Below are positions 11,649-21,209 of a stretch of DNA of 64,000 bases, piece by piece (position 1 is the first letter of the stretch; each line of letters opens with the position of its first letter). Both the position numbers and the translations under genes were made by a program. This stretch comes from Echinarachnius parma (taxonomy: Eukaryota; Echinodermata; Echinoidea; Clypeasteroida; Echinarachniidae). The stretch lies in contig JBAMJV010002038.1 of the NCBI GenBank assembly GCA_037951105.1, forward strand, positions 1 to 64,000. The letters run 5' to 3'. The notes under the pieces were generated by a model. It was not told where the DNA came from. It worked only from the letters and a program-made list of their open reading frames with translations, and did no database searches.

Positions 11649-11651
11649 CCC
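11609..11651 (-). promoter_or_regulatory. Programmed -1 ribosomal frameshift signal between gag and pol
   Basis: The element strand has the heptamer GGGAAAC at 11651-11645, read in the gag frame as G GGA AAC. This is the canonical X XXY YYZ slippery form. The gag stop TAG (11638-11636) follows 6 nt later. It opens a predicted stem: TAGTTGA pairs with TCAACTA, a three-base bulge follows, then TGAG pairs with CTCG around a GGTCA loop (11638-11609). Pol lies in the -1 frame and is open through the site. Heptamer, spacer and stem match the usual architecture of retroviral and retrotransposon frameshifting. Confidence 0.8.
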
Positions 11652-12787
11652 TGATCATCGAAGTGGACCTTTCTCTGCGTGTCGTAGCTCATCTGACGGA
11701 AAGGAGAATCTCTTCTGTCAAATGACGATGGGCGTGCAGATCGCTGGTTATCAGGCTGTTTGAACCTAGGCGGTGAACTTTCGTAGCGACGTCCATACGG
11801 GCTTGTAGATCTATCGAAGCGGACATTTCTCGGCGTGTCATAACTCATCTGACGGAAGGGAGAATCTCTTCTGTCGAAAGATGATGGGCGTGCAGACCGC
11901 TGGTTATCATAATGTCTACGAGGGCTGACAGATCTGGCATCATCGTATGAATCACGTCGTGACGGCCTGTACTGTTGTTGTTGCGGGCTCGCTGATCGCC
12001 GGAACTGACGATGTTGAGGGAGGGAATACTGACGAGGGCTTGGCGACCTGTACCGCCGTTGCGCATAACGCTCAGATTGTCGATCATTGTTCAACTGTTG
12101 ACTAGAGGTGCGAGGGCTCAGAGATCTCTGCGAGGGAGGATGTGATGCAGCACTATGAAGGTGTACCTTATCAAGCTTCTCTTCCAGTGCGTCTAGCCGC
12201 TTCATGACCTCTCTGTAAGGATCCATATCCTTTGTTGCAGCCACGGCGGAACTGGATGAGCCGCCGGCAGACTGGACCAGGGTACCTGCTTGTTCGATAC
12301 GTACTGCCATCGCAACAGCATCCTGGAATGTCTCGGCTCCCAGCTCATAGATTTTTGTCCGGAGCCTGGCGTCCACACCAGCAACAAAACGTCGAAACTT
12401 CTCTCCATCCTTGGAAGCTTCGTCGTACGTCGGAAATGCTTCGGCCACAAGGGTGGCAATCGCCGCCGAAAATACCTCCAGCGGTTCCATGGGCTGCCTG
12501 GTCCTAGCGGTGATGCAGGACTGGAAAGTTTTGAGATAAGTGTTCCGCCCAAAAACGGCTGTCAAGGCTTCCCTTGCCTTTCCAAAATCTTTCCTGTCCG
12601 ATGTAGGAAGACTCTCCCAGACCGTGAACGCTGATGAAGAAAGACGTGAAGGAAGGAGGTGCTCTTTCTTGATAGTGGTATCAGGTACTGAGTTGACGGC
12701 AACTTCAAATCGTCTCACCCACTGGCGAAAATCTTGCCCATCTTCACCAGAGAAGACCTCCGGTAGTTCAATACGGAACGAACTCAT
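11636..12787 (-). CDS. gag: Gypsy Gag with Arg/Ser-rich tail and no zinc knuckle
   Basis: 383 residues from the ATG at 12787. The N-terminal part (about 1-170) has the F-G-E ... F-RQWVRRFE pattern of gypsy Gag capsid-like domains. A short predicted coiled coil (about 190-209) follows. Residues 215-383 are rich in Arg, Ser, Gln and Tyr with RSPSPR/RRDS motifs. Within this tail a 25-residue block (294-318, core SARPSSFDRR) is repeated at 346-370. No CX2CX4HX4C zinc knuckle is present, so the basic RS-type tail probably does the RNA packaging. The stop overlaps the frameshift signal into pol. The start is the first in-frame ATG and leaves a conserved N-terminus. Confidence 0.88.
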   Translation of the reverse strand: MSSFRIELPEVFSGEDGQDFRQWVRRFEVAVNSVPDTTIKKEHLLPSRLSSSAFTVWESLPTSDRKDFGKAREALTAVFGRNTYLKTFQSCITARTRQPMEPLEVFSAAIATLVAEAFPTYDEASKDGEKFRRFVAGVDARLRTKIYELGAETFQDAVAMAVRIEQAGTLVQSAGGSSSSAVAATKDMDPYREVMKRLDALEEKLDKVHLHSAASHPPSQRSLSPRTSSQQLNNDRQSERYAQRRYRSPSPRQYSLPQHRQFRRSASPQQQQYRPSRRDSYDDARSVSPRRHYDNQRSARPSSFDRRDSPFRQMSYDTPRNVRFDRSTSPYGRRYESSPPRFKQPDNQRSARPSSFDRRDSPFRQMSYDTQRKVHFDDQGNYR

Positions 12788-13728
12788 GGCCGGTGGACGG
12801 TTTGGCAGTCAGAAATATGGAGGGCGTCCTATCAGCAAGAAAAAACTGATGTAGGGCGATGTAGGGTGTTTGTAATGCAATACAATGAGCAGTTCACATA
12901 AATATCTCTCTCACACAGCTCGAACAAAATCATGTGAAGAAAGGTAAAATCTCAATTATCTCACTCAAATGTCAGTAGAACAGCCTCCGGTCTGTTGATA
13001 ATACTCGAAGAGTGTACAGCAAAGGGTGTGTACACGAAGTAGGAAGATCATAATCAGAAATCACAATCAGCATGCCACGCCCTAATTACACAACTTCATG
13101 CAACAAAGCAGAAAATACATCAACACAATCATCTCTGAAATACATGTTAACAGATGCAAAATCCTGCAAAACGTTCTGCATGAAGAAGGGAGAATAAGAC
13201 AAGCAACAATCAAGTAAGCTGGACCATAATTCAATACCTCAAAAATAGAAGAAGTCCATCGAAGAAGGATGAAAACCAGCTCCAATGAACTGTATTGAAG
13301 GAGGATGAAAAATGCAGGTCCTGCTACATGCCATCAGCAACTGCTGGAGTCTGCTGCCTGCTGCTCTGGGGAAGAGGAGCGCTAAGAAACACCGCTGCGA
13401 CCACTGTAGAATTGGGTTCTCAATATAACACACACAATCCCAGACACTCCTAACACAGCAGCAAGGAGGAAACACAGGCATGTGTTACTTGTAAGAAGTC
13501 TCATGGGCCAACTGCCCAGAGCACATTTAATGTATAGTGCAAATGAACCATGTGGCATATCCCATAATATGCAAATAAGGTAACACAACAATGTCTGTCT
13601 TGAATCTTCAAGTACATGCAAATATAAACACATAATAAACCTCTACTGAATATTCATAGAACCAATACATACTTGATGCATATTCATGTGTGATGTGCAA
13701 CTGACCATGCAATGGTGATCTCAGTTGA
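12788..13728 (-). other. Gypsy 5' LTR interior and leader (boundary unresolved)
   Basis: This non-coding stretch runs upstream of gag and includes the inner part of the 5' LTR and the untranslated leader. Because the 3' LTR is truncated, the LTR end cannot be fixed by comparison. Several CCA-TG combinations exist on the plus strand, but none gives a convincing tRNA-complementary primer site. Small open frames here have no recognisable content. Confidence 0.5.
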
Positions 13729-13852
13729 ATGGATGAAAGGTACAATGGGATGAATAGGTTAAATGACTGAATGGGTTGCCAAGGGTGATAGAGTGGCATA
13801 GCTAGTGCCAAATAATAACAGGGGGTGAAAATGTACTAAATAAATCCCTACA
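13729..13852 (-). repeat. Outer part of the gypsy 5' LTR
   Basis: It is the same sequence as 5000-5123. It begins TGTAGGG on the element strand at 13852. The LTR continues inward past 13729, but its inner limit is unknown. Confidence 0.75.
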
Positions 13853-14031
13853 GTGTGTTCAAATGTGTGTTTGAAAACTTACACCCACAACATATATTAC
13901 ACACACACGCGCGCATACACACGCACACACTTTTTTATGATTTTTATTTCTCCAAATTATTAACATAACATTTACAATTGAATAACATTTTAAATAATAA
14001 AAGGTTACATCTCAAGCGTACAAATCAAGTG
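13853..14031. repeat. Second copy of the 179-bp flank block
   Basis: It repeats 4795-4973, including the ACACACACGCGCGC tract and the end AAATCAAGTG. After it the sequences on the two sides of the retrotransposon differ. Confidence 0.75.
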
Positions 14032-14279
14032 TCATTCACAAAAAAATAAACACAATGGAGATTTAACAATAGATAAAAAGAAGTAAAACATGCTACTTCT
14101 CCCACCCCCACCGCCCCCTTCCCCCACCCCGGAAATCTGCTCACATTCTTAAAAATAATGTTTATGAAATTCATACTTACATCAATTCTTTTTTAAATGT
14201 TAAAAGCTCACGGGAGAAACATCGCGTATAAAAAGTTCATTCTTTCCATCTTATTCTAATGTTACCGTTTCCCATTTTT
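14032..14279. other. Non-coding spacer with C-rich tract
   Basis: No gene was seen. A CCCACCCCCACCGCCCCC tract lies near 14101-14130. Confidence 0.4.
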
Positions 14280-15383
14280 AGCTCATCCGGCCCGAAGGGC
14301 CCGATGAGCTTATGCCATGGCGTTGCGTCCGGCGTCCGTCCGTCCGTCCTTCCGTCCACAGTTTTCAAAATGCTTCTTCTTCGTTATTTTTCAACCGATT
14401 TTGATTCGGATTGTTTCATAAGATAGGGCTAGGAGGGGGATTTAAAACTTCTACACAGAATCGTGAAATTCATTATCTATGCTAATTTGCAAAATATGCA
14501 AATTTATTCGAAATCACAAAAAATGCTTCTTCTCCTTCATTTCTTGACCGATTTTGATTTGGTTTGCTTTATCTGGTAGAGCTAACTTTGGTACACTAAA
14601 CTTCTACACAGAATTTCGAAATTTTTCTCCATTAATTAATTATGGTAATTTATGCAAATTTATTCAAAAAATCACAAAAAATGCTTCTTCTCCTTCATTT
14701 CTCGACCGATTTTGATTTGGTTTGCTTTATCTGGTAGAGCTAACTTTGGTACACTAAACTTCTACACAGAATTTTGAAATTTTTCTCCATTAATTAATTA
14801 TGGTAATTTATGCAAATTTATTCAAAAAATCACAAAAAATGCTTCTTCATTTCTCAACCGATTTTGATTTGGTTTGCTTTATCTGGTAGAGCTAACTTTG
14901 GTACACTAAACTTCTACACAGAATTTTGAAATTTGTCTCCATTAATTAATTATGGTAATTTATGCAAATTTATTCCAAAAATCACAAAAAATGCTTCTTC
15001 TCCTTCATTTCTCGACCGATTTTGATTTGGTTTGCTTTATCTGGTAGAGCTAACTTTCGTACACTAAACTTCTACACAGAATTTTGAAATTTTTCTCCAT
15101 TAATTAATTATGGTAATTTTTTATTTATTTATTTATTTATTATTTTTTTAAAATTAATTAATTTATTTATTTATTTTTATTTATTTTTATTTTATTAAAA
15201 AAAAAAAAAAAAAATTTGGTTATTTTTTTTACATTTTTTTATTTATTTATTTATTTATTATTATTATTATCATTATTATTTTTTTTTCCCATGTCCCTTC
15301 CAGGGCATCACATTTTTTGACCAGTTGAAAAGTGTACCACATGAAATTTGCGATATTTGATGCTGCGAGATGCCGGATGAGCG
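14280..15383 (+). repeat. GCTCATCCGG-type repeat with internal tandem units
   Basis: The left edge GCTCATCCGGC and right edge GCCGGATGAGC are inverted. The left edge itself folds into a hairpin (GCTCATCCGGCCC, GAA, GGGCCCGATGAGC). A CGTCCGTCCGTCC run follows. About four tandem units of about 150-167 bp start near 14520, 14687, 14845 and 14990, each with a TGCTTCTTC block, then ACCGATTTTGATTTGG and GGTACACTAAACTTCTACAC. The right part is a TTTA/TTATT microsatellite (15118-15290). I recall similar repeats in sea urchin and lancelet DNA. No protein is encoded. Confidence 0.65.
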
Positions 15384-15388
15384 CTACG

Positions 15389-15833
15389 TCATTGACGTTC
15401 TGGTTGTAAATGTAATCCTAATTTCCCCATTTCAGTTGCTATTCCCGTTTCCTGGTCCTTGTAATCTAATAACAATTTCTGTATTTGATCAATATTTGGT
15501 AGAACACCCTCTTTTCTAAATACAAATAAAATATATTTTACCATAAAAATAATGGTATTACAACATTTTATTCTATTTGAATTACCTGACAATCCAACAA
15601 ATATATCCCGCCAATTTAAGTCCTTTATTTCATCTAACTCAAAACGTTGTATCAAAGCTTGCCATATCAATTTTACATTTAAACAAAATAAAAATATATG
15701 CGAATATGTTTCCCTTTCCCGTTTACAGTACGAACACAAGTTATCTTCAACAAATCCAAATCTAAATAGATGTTCTTTATGGAAAATACTGCTGAAAACT
15801 GCTTGTCTACTAAAAAATCGCCAATGTAATAAA
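15389..15833 (-). pseudogene. L1/Tx1-like LINE, ORF2 C-terminal segment
   Basis: The minus-strand frame contains KEHLFRFGFVEDNLCSYC and then SHIFLFC. This gives the CX2C...HX4C zinc-knuckle pattern found at the C-terminus of L1-like ORF2 proteins. It ends at a stop at 15389. It is the downstream end of the same LINE whose middle lies at 18328-19488 and whose RT lies at 20200-20535. The Penelope-like element at 15834-18327 separates it from the rest. Confidence 0.75.
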
Positions 15834-15856
15834 ATGAGAGTCGTATACAGCCTAGC

Positions 15857-15883
15857 TTTCGATCCTAGCAGAATCTTCGTCAG
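15857..15883 (-). ncRNA. Hammerhead-like ribozyme core (left, inverted copy)
   Basis: On the minus strand CTGACGA is followed by a stem GATTC / GGATC with loop TGCTA, then GAAA. It is the mirror of the copy at 18277-18303. Penelope-like elements are known to carry hammerhead motifs in their repeats. Stem III and the cleavage site are not clear here, so activity is uncertain. Confidence 0.5.
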
Positions 15884-16817
15884 GGCACAAATGACAGTAA
15901 CTACAGAAAAAACACAGAATATATACCAACATAAACACATGTATGGAAGGGGGGCTGGAAAGAGGAAAGGAGGCGGAGACACAAAACAATGAAAGCATCT
16001 GTGAGTGGGTGAGTGTCAGGACTGCTTGACCAATCAGGTGAAAACAGGCATGGGTGGGTCCTTAAGTGGCTGCAGTCAAAGAAAATGTGATGAGAGTGTA
16101 AGGCTTAGAGAAGAATAGAGGTAGGGAGGATCAAAGAAATAAATCAAGAAATGGAAAGAGACATGTGAACAAAAGACAGTTGATGAGGTGTGGGAGTGCA
16201 CTGGGGCATAGAGAGGGGAGGAACAATAGAGGGGATTATGAGTGTAGGGGATGGGAGGAGAGGATTAGGACAAAGAAAGTGAAGTGAAGTGTGTTGCAGG
16301 ATCGGATGAATAGGATAGGCGAGATCAAAGGACAGGGAGTTTAAAAGAGATAGTGAACAAAAGGAAGCCTAAATGGGTAGGTGATCAGAGGGAAGGTGGA
16401 GAGACAAATGAGGGTGGAACAATATGATCAAAATAGAGGTGGAACTATGCATGATGAGAATGTGGATGTATATGAATAAGCCCATGTCTATGGACAGTGT
16501 ACCTATAGAGAGAAATAAAATGCAAAAAGTATAACATATTAATAAACTAACATGATTATGTGTATGAATGGTGACAGTGTATATAATGTAATCTCAAAGG
16601 AAACTAAAATGAATATATGGGGAAAAAAAAATGGGAAATAAGAATATGAATAGTATGTGGAACAAAGTAAAGTGTCGATATGGGGGGTGAAAACAAACAA
16701 ATGGTGGTGCAGACGATGAAGGGGAGATGCAAAGGTTAATCACTGCCTTCTTGGATGTTGAGACCACGGGGATGAATGGTGCAGAGACGTCTTATCCAAC
16801 CAGAGCACCACTGTTGT

Positions 16818-17455
16818 CACACCCCTAGTGACCACCTTTCATCCCAACTTACCTCCCCTCCGTCGCATATTGACTAACAATCACCACATTCTTCACACTT
16901 CTGATCGCCTCCAACAGGCTGTCCCTGATGCCCCCATCCTAGCCTACATACGCCCTCGCAACCTCAAGGACCACATTGTTCGAGCTGAACTTCCCACCCC
17001 CAATAACAACCCCTCTCCCATACAGCAAGGCACCTTTAAGTGCACCGCCGACAGATGCATTGTGTGTCAGGTACATATCCATCAGGATGAAACCTTCACC
17101 AGCCACTCCAACAACATCTCTCACAATACCAAGGGCCACATCACATGCACCACCACCAATGTTGTATATCTTATCACGTGCAGAGTCTGTGGCATGCAGT
17201 ACGTAGGCGAAACCAGGAACACCCTCAAGAGACGCTTTTACGGACACAGATCCACCATCCACACCTCCAAACATGACGCCCCAGTCGGCAACCACTTCAA
17301 CCTACCTAATCACTCCATTTCTGACATGATTCTACAGGGAATAGAATCTCTAGGTAACCGCCCGGACACACTCCGCTCCAGCAGAGAAAAGTATTGGATA
17401 AGACGTCTCTGCACCATTCATCCCCGTGGTCTCAACATCCAAGAAGGCAGTGATT
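16818..17455 (+). pseudogene. Penelope-like ORF, C-terminal part with GIY-YIG endonuclease
   Basis: About 209 residues are open from the ATG at 16828. The first part (TTFHPNLPPLRRIL, then YIRPRNLKDHIVRAEL) matches the segment after the RT domain in Penelope-like elements. A Cys cluster (CTADRCIVC) is followed by the GIY-YIG nuclease: VVYLITCRVCGMQYVGETRN, an RRFYGHR block and a final REKYWIRRL helix. The reverse transcriptase is absent, so the copy is 5'-truncated and cannot move alone. The nuclease part has no stops. In complete elements it nicks the target DNA to prime reverse transcription. Confidence 0.85.
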
Positions 17456-18276
17456 AACCTTTGCATCTCCCCTTCATCGTCTGCACCACTATTTGTTTGT
17501 TTTCACCCCCCATATCGACACTTTACTTTGTTCCACATACTATTCATATTCTTATTTCCCATTTTATTTTCCCCATATATTCATTTTAGTTTCCTTTGAG
17601 ATTACATTATATACACTGTCACCATGTTATACTTTTTGCATTTTATTTCTCTCTATAGGTACACTGTCCATAGACATGGGCTTATTCATATACATCCACA
17701 TTCTCATCATGCATAGTTCCACCTCTATTTTGATCATATTGTTCCACCCTCATTTGTCTCTCCACCTTCCCTCTGATCACCTACCCATTTAGGCTTCCTT
17801 TTGTTCACTATCTCTTTTAAACTCCCTGTCCTTTGATCTCGCCTATCCTATTCATCCGATCCTGCAACACACTTCACTTCACTTTCTTTGTCCTAATCCT
17901 CTCCTCCCATCCCCTACACTCATAATCCCCTCTATTGTTCCTCCCCTCTCTATGCCCCAGTGCACTCCCACACCTCATCAACTGTCTTTTGTTCATATGT
18001 CTCTTTCCATTTCTTGATTTATTTCTTTGATCCTCCCTACCTCTATTCTTCTCTAAGCCTTACACTCTCATCACATTTTCTTTGACTGCAGCCACTTAAG
18101 GACCCACCCATGCCTGTTTTCACCTGATTGGTCAAGCAGTCCTGACACTCACCCACTCACAGTTGCTTTCATTGTTTTGTGTCTCCGCCTCCTTTCCTCT
18201 TTCCAGCCCCCTTCCATACATGTGTTTATGTTGGTATATATTCTGTGTTTTTTCTGTAGTTACTGTCATTTGTGCC

Positions 18277-18303
18277 CTGACGAAGATTCTGCTAGGATCG
18301 AAA
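18277..18303 (+). ncRNA. Hammerhead-like ribozyme core (right copy)
   Basis: CTGACGA (18277-18283) fits the hammerhead CUGANGA box. GATTC (18285-18289) pairs with GGATC (18295-18299) as stem II around loop TGCTA, and GAAA follows at 18300-18303. The order and spacing are those of the catalytic core. The following GCTAGGCTG does not give an obvious stem III with a proper UH cleavage site, so this may be a degenerate ribozyme or one active only as a dimer. Confidence 0.55.
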
Positions 18304-18327
18304 GCTAGGCTGTATACGACTCTCATT

Positions 18328-19488
18328 AGAGGTTCTTTAGTGTAAATCGCCCCATGCATTAACTTAAATTGAAACTCTCTCTGTTTCCCAATCATTAATG
18401 TTATTCTTGGTCTAAAAAAACATTTATACATTTCTTTTTCTATAAAATTAAAATCGTTTTGTCCATCTCTTATCTGTAAATCATATGACTTTTGCAATTC
18501 TCTAATAAAATAATCATATATTTTTCTTGATGGTACATCTTTAAAACTTAATTTTGTATCCAAAAGATATAAATTGATATTATAATTTATTAAGTCTACC
18601 TCACAAGATTGTATCAAACCTGAATCATTTTCCAATCCCTCGGAATCGCATGATGTATATCAATTATTGTAAGCAAATTCTCACCTGTCATACCATGGTT
18701 CAAAAAGTACGCAACGGGTTTAACATGTCCATTATCCATAATATGGTTCAACATAACAATCCCACGTTCTAATAATTCTTTATCAAATACCATCTTATTT
18801 TTGTTAATACATATGTTCCTATTATTACAAATAATTAGATTCATACAACCATTAACATGCCTTAAAATATGAATCTCTTTCCAAGCTTTCAACATTTCCA
18901 AATAATAAGGTGGAATCTTCAACATAAACTTCATCTTTTTCATTTCATAATCACATAAGAAAATTAGCCTTCCTCCCACTGAACTTAAGCAATAATCAAA
19001 AAATAACTTCCATCCCAAATTTCTTTCTCCATATAATAATCGTTTCACCCACATTATCCACTGCATTCTAACAAATATTTCAAAATTAATCATTTTTACT
19101 CCACCATAATTATAATTTTGATACATAATTTTTCTTTGTATACGATCTTTCCCTCCCCATATAAAATCAAACGATATTTTCTCCACTTCTATATAAACCC
19201 ATAAGGGAACAACAAGGAGAGATGTAACATAATTCAACTTTGTTAATGCATACGTTTTCAATAAATGAATTTTACCCATGATAGTCAAATCCCGTTGTTT
19301 CCACCAACCTAGAAGCTTTTTAATTTTACTTAATATTTCTTTATAGTTTAGATCATCTTTTAATCTAAAATCGACCGAAAAATTAACACCTAAAATGTTT
19401 ACTTCCTTAACAAATTTTCCAAATAAAGGCCCATCTGGTTTCCCAGTTTCCTCACCCATATACATAAAATGTGTCTTTTCCTTATTAA
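18328..19488 (-). pseudogene. L1/Tx1-like LINE, ORF2 segment downstream of RT
   Basis: Minus-strand frames at 18614-19465 and about 18328-18635 together encode the connector region of an L1-like ORF2. It begins KEKTHFMYMGEETGK and continues with VNILGVNFSVDFRL, then KIKKLLGWWKQRDLTIMGKI and FDFIWGGKDRIQRK, which are hallmarks of the L1/Tx1 thumb and connector. One frameshift near 18630 joins the two frames. The segment is bounded on the right by the TTAA of the piggyBac-like insertion and on the left by the Penelope-like element. Confidence 0.78.
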
Positions 19489-20195
19489 CCCGTTTCTTCC
19501 TGGAACCGAGTTAATACGGGCCCCGTGTCACACACTCACACCCGGGAACCGACTATACTCGGTTCCGAAAATACCACACTCATGACACTATTTAATCGTC
19601 TAAAAAGCTATATTCTTAATGCAGACATACTGAATTTGTTATATCACTTGAAAACTAATAAAATAAGCTATCGAAATATCTCAAACTTGTGACGTATCAT
19701 GAGTTTTACAGCAATTGGTAACTGTATAAAGTATGTAATATTACTTACACAGTTGAAATAATTTCGTACAGCGGTGAATGTACGATGTACAAGCCAACAT
19801 TTAGAGAAATTGCGTTTCGCTTGGACAGGAAGTATTCCCATTACGCGTACAATAATAGTGGCAGCGAAATATATCGTGCGTGCGCGACATGCCAATAGAG
19901 ATTATACGCGATTCTGTATGCATAGAGCTGTATATACAGCTCTATGTTCTGTATACAGCTAGCTGCCTATAAACCGGGATCTTCACTGTGGTATAGAATA
20001 CATTTCTATACAAGGTTACCGGCCTTTTGTGTGTGCACAACCTTTGTGAAACCGCAACCGAAAAAAAAAAAAAATCGATTTATCTGCATGCACACTTGGC
20101 CGCTGGTCTTTTTTGTGGAGGCCTTGGCTCGTTTCATTGAAAAGAATCTCGTTTTGGGGGTCGATAGATGCGCTTTTATTTTCGGAAGCAACCGG
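19489..20195. mobile_element. TTAA-flanked piggyBac-like non-autonomous element (707 bp)
   Basis: It is flanked by TTAA at 19485-19488 and 20196-20199. The ends CCCGTTTCTTCC and GGAAGCAACCGG are imperfect inverted repeats beginning CC, as in piggyBac elements. Removing it with one TTAA restores the LINE frame (GLKVN joined to KEKTHF), which proves it is an insertion. It contains a GGAACCGA-CTATAC-TCGGTTCC hairpin near 19547 and a 26-bp perfect palindrome. No transposase is encoded. Confidence 0.75.
19921..19946. repeat. 26-bp perfect palindrome
   Basis: CATAGAGCTGTAT is followed directly by its exact reverse complement. It lies inside the piggyBac-like element and could extrude as a cruciform or mark a transposase or host-factor site. 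Confidence 0.85.
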
Positions 20196-20199
20196 TTAA

Positions 20200-20535
20200 C
20201 TTTCAAGCCACTTACTTTTTCAAATTCTTCAAATATATATTGCAACCTTCTTATGGAATCTATATCTTTCAAAAAAATTGTCATATCATCTGCATACAAT
20301 ACTTATGTCTTATTTCGTGCTCCCCAAAATGTATCCCTTTAATTATTGTGTCCCTCCTTACTTCATGTGCCAATAGTTCTATTGCAACCAAAAACAAATA
20401 GGGCGACAATGATTCACCTTGTCTGACCCCCCTTTCTATATTAAAATAACCAGTAGAATACCCCCCATTCATAATACAACTACTTATACCATTATACAAT
20501 ATTCTCACCCAAGAACAAAACGAATCACCAAAACC
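20200..20535 (-). pseudogene. L1/Tx1-like LINE, reverse transcriptase palm fragment
   Basis: The minus strand encodes GYFNIERGVRQGESLSPYLF, then a YADDMTIFLKD catalytic block and FEKVSGLKVN. This order is typical of L1-clade RT (RQG-SPYLF, YADD, SGLKVN). A frameshift lies just before YADD (near 20299). The copy is 5'-truncated at about 20535, where an (AC)n microsatellite begins. Confidence 0.78.
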
Positions 20536-21060
20536 AAACACACACACACACACACATACATACGCACACACACACACACACAATAAAAAATCACACGCAT
20601 AAACAAATGTATTTTCAGTTATTCTTTTTTTCTCATGTTTCTTTTTTCTTCTCCTTATCATCTTGATATTTTTTCTTCTATACTTTTCTCTTTGTGATAT
20701 ATATTTGTTGTCTTTTTATTTGTACACACACACGCGCACACACACACACGCACACACATACACAGACACACACACACACGCACACAAAAAAGCACACACA
20801 CACATATACAAATGTCTTTTCAATTATTCTTTTTTCTCATGATTCTTTTTTCTTCTTGTTTCTATTTTGTCATCTTTATTTATCATCTTGATATGTTCTC
20901 TTTTAATCATAACTTTTACACTTTTCAATTTGTGATATAATATTTGTTACGTCTTGTTCTTCATTTTGTTTTCATCTAATTTTTCTTTTCATCTTTATTT
21001 TCATCATGATTTTACTTGTAATGGTTGATCTTTATTGTTCATCCTTTTTTTATCCGCAGT
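20536..21060. repeat. Two (AC)n arrays and duplicated pyrimidine-rich blocks
   Basis: (AC)n tracts lie at about 20540-20582 and 20725-20803. Each is followed by a T/C-rich block with the shared phrase ATTCTTTTTTCTCATG (around 20620 and 20825) and ATCATCTTGATAT. The whole looks like an imperfect tandem duplication of a unit of about 210 bp. It has no coding content. Confidence 0.6.
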
Positions 21061-21209
21061 TGTTTATATGTCGGGAGAGCATGGGCATGCTTTCTTACTT
21101 GATTAATTGATATATATTATGTAAATATGCACATCTGCATAATGGAACATTCAGAGGGAGGACCCCTATATCCCAACAAATCTTCACATGATTTTGAATG
21201 GTATTTCGT

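Larger units (their letters stand above)
5000..13852 (-). mobile_element. Ty3/gypsy LTR retrotransposon, nearly complete
   Basis: On the minus strand the order is 5' LTR edge (13852), leader, gag, pol, long 3' non-coding region, polypurine tract and a 124-bp remnant of the 3' LTR. The 124 bp at 5000-5123 and 13729-13852 are the same sequence and both end TGTAGGGATTTATTTAG on the element strand. Both gene frames are uninterrupted, which suggests recent activity, although the 3' LTR is shortened. I found no primer-binding site I could defend, so the inner edge of the 5' LTR is undefined. Confidence 0.88.
15834..18327 (+). mobile_element. Penelope-like retroelement with inverted 3' copy, inserted in the L1-like LINE
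   Basis: A truncated Penelope ORF (16818-17455) and its 3' region (17456-18327) are preceded by an inverted copy of the same 3' region (15834-16799). The outer ends AATGAGAGTCG and CGACTCTCATT are perfect inverses. The inverted arms even include the last ~19 codons of the ORF (to about 16799 and from 17396). Partial inverted copies are a known feature of Penelope-like elements. LINE reading frames end on both sides, and a GGCGATTT...AAAGAAC stretch occurs at both junctions, so a long imperfect target duplication is likely. Confidence 0.82.

Noticed and set aside
7471..12854. Plus-strand open frames opposite gag and pol
   Set aside because: They are antisense shadows of a strongly supported retrotransposon polyprotein.
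12789..13720. tRNA primer-binding site for the gypsy element
   Set aside because: Several TGG words were examined on the element strand. None extends to a recognisable tRNA 3' end next to a CA-ending LTR.
13082..13811. Small frames upstream of gypsy gag as a possible extra gene (env-like)
   Set aside because: They are short, overlap in different frames, and lie in the 5' LTR/leader rather than the env position.
20281..20661. Cys/Val-rich N-terminal extension of the L1-like RT frame
   Set aside because: It is the translation of an (AC)n microsatellite and not part of the protein.
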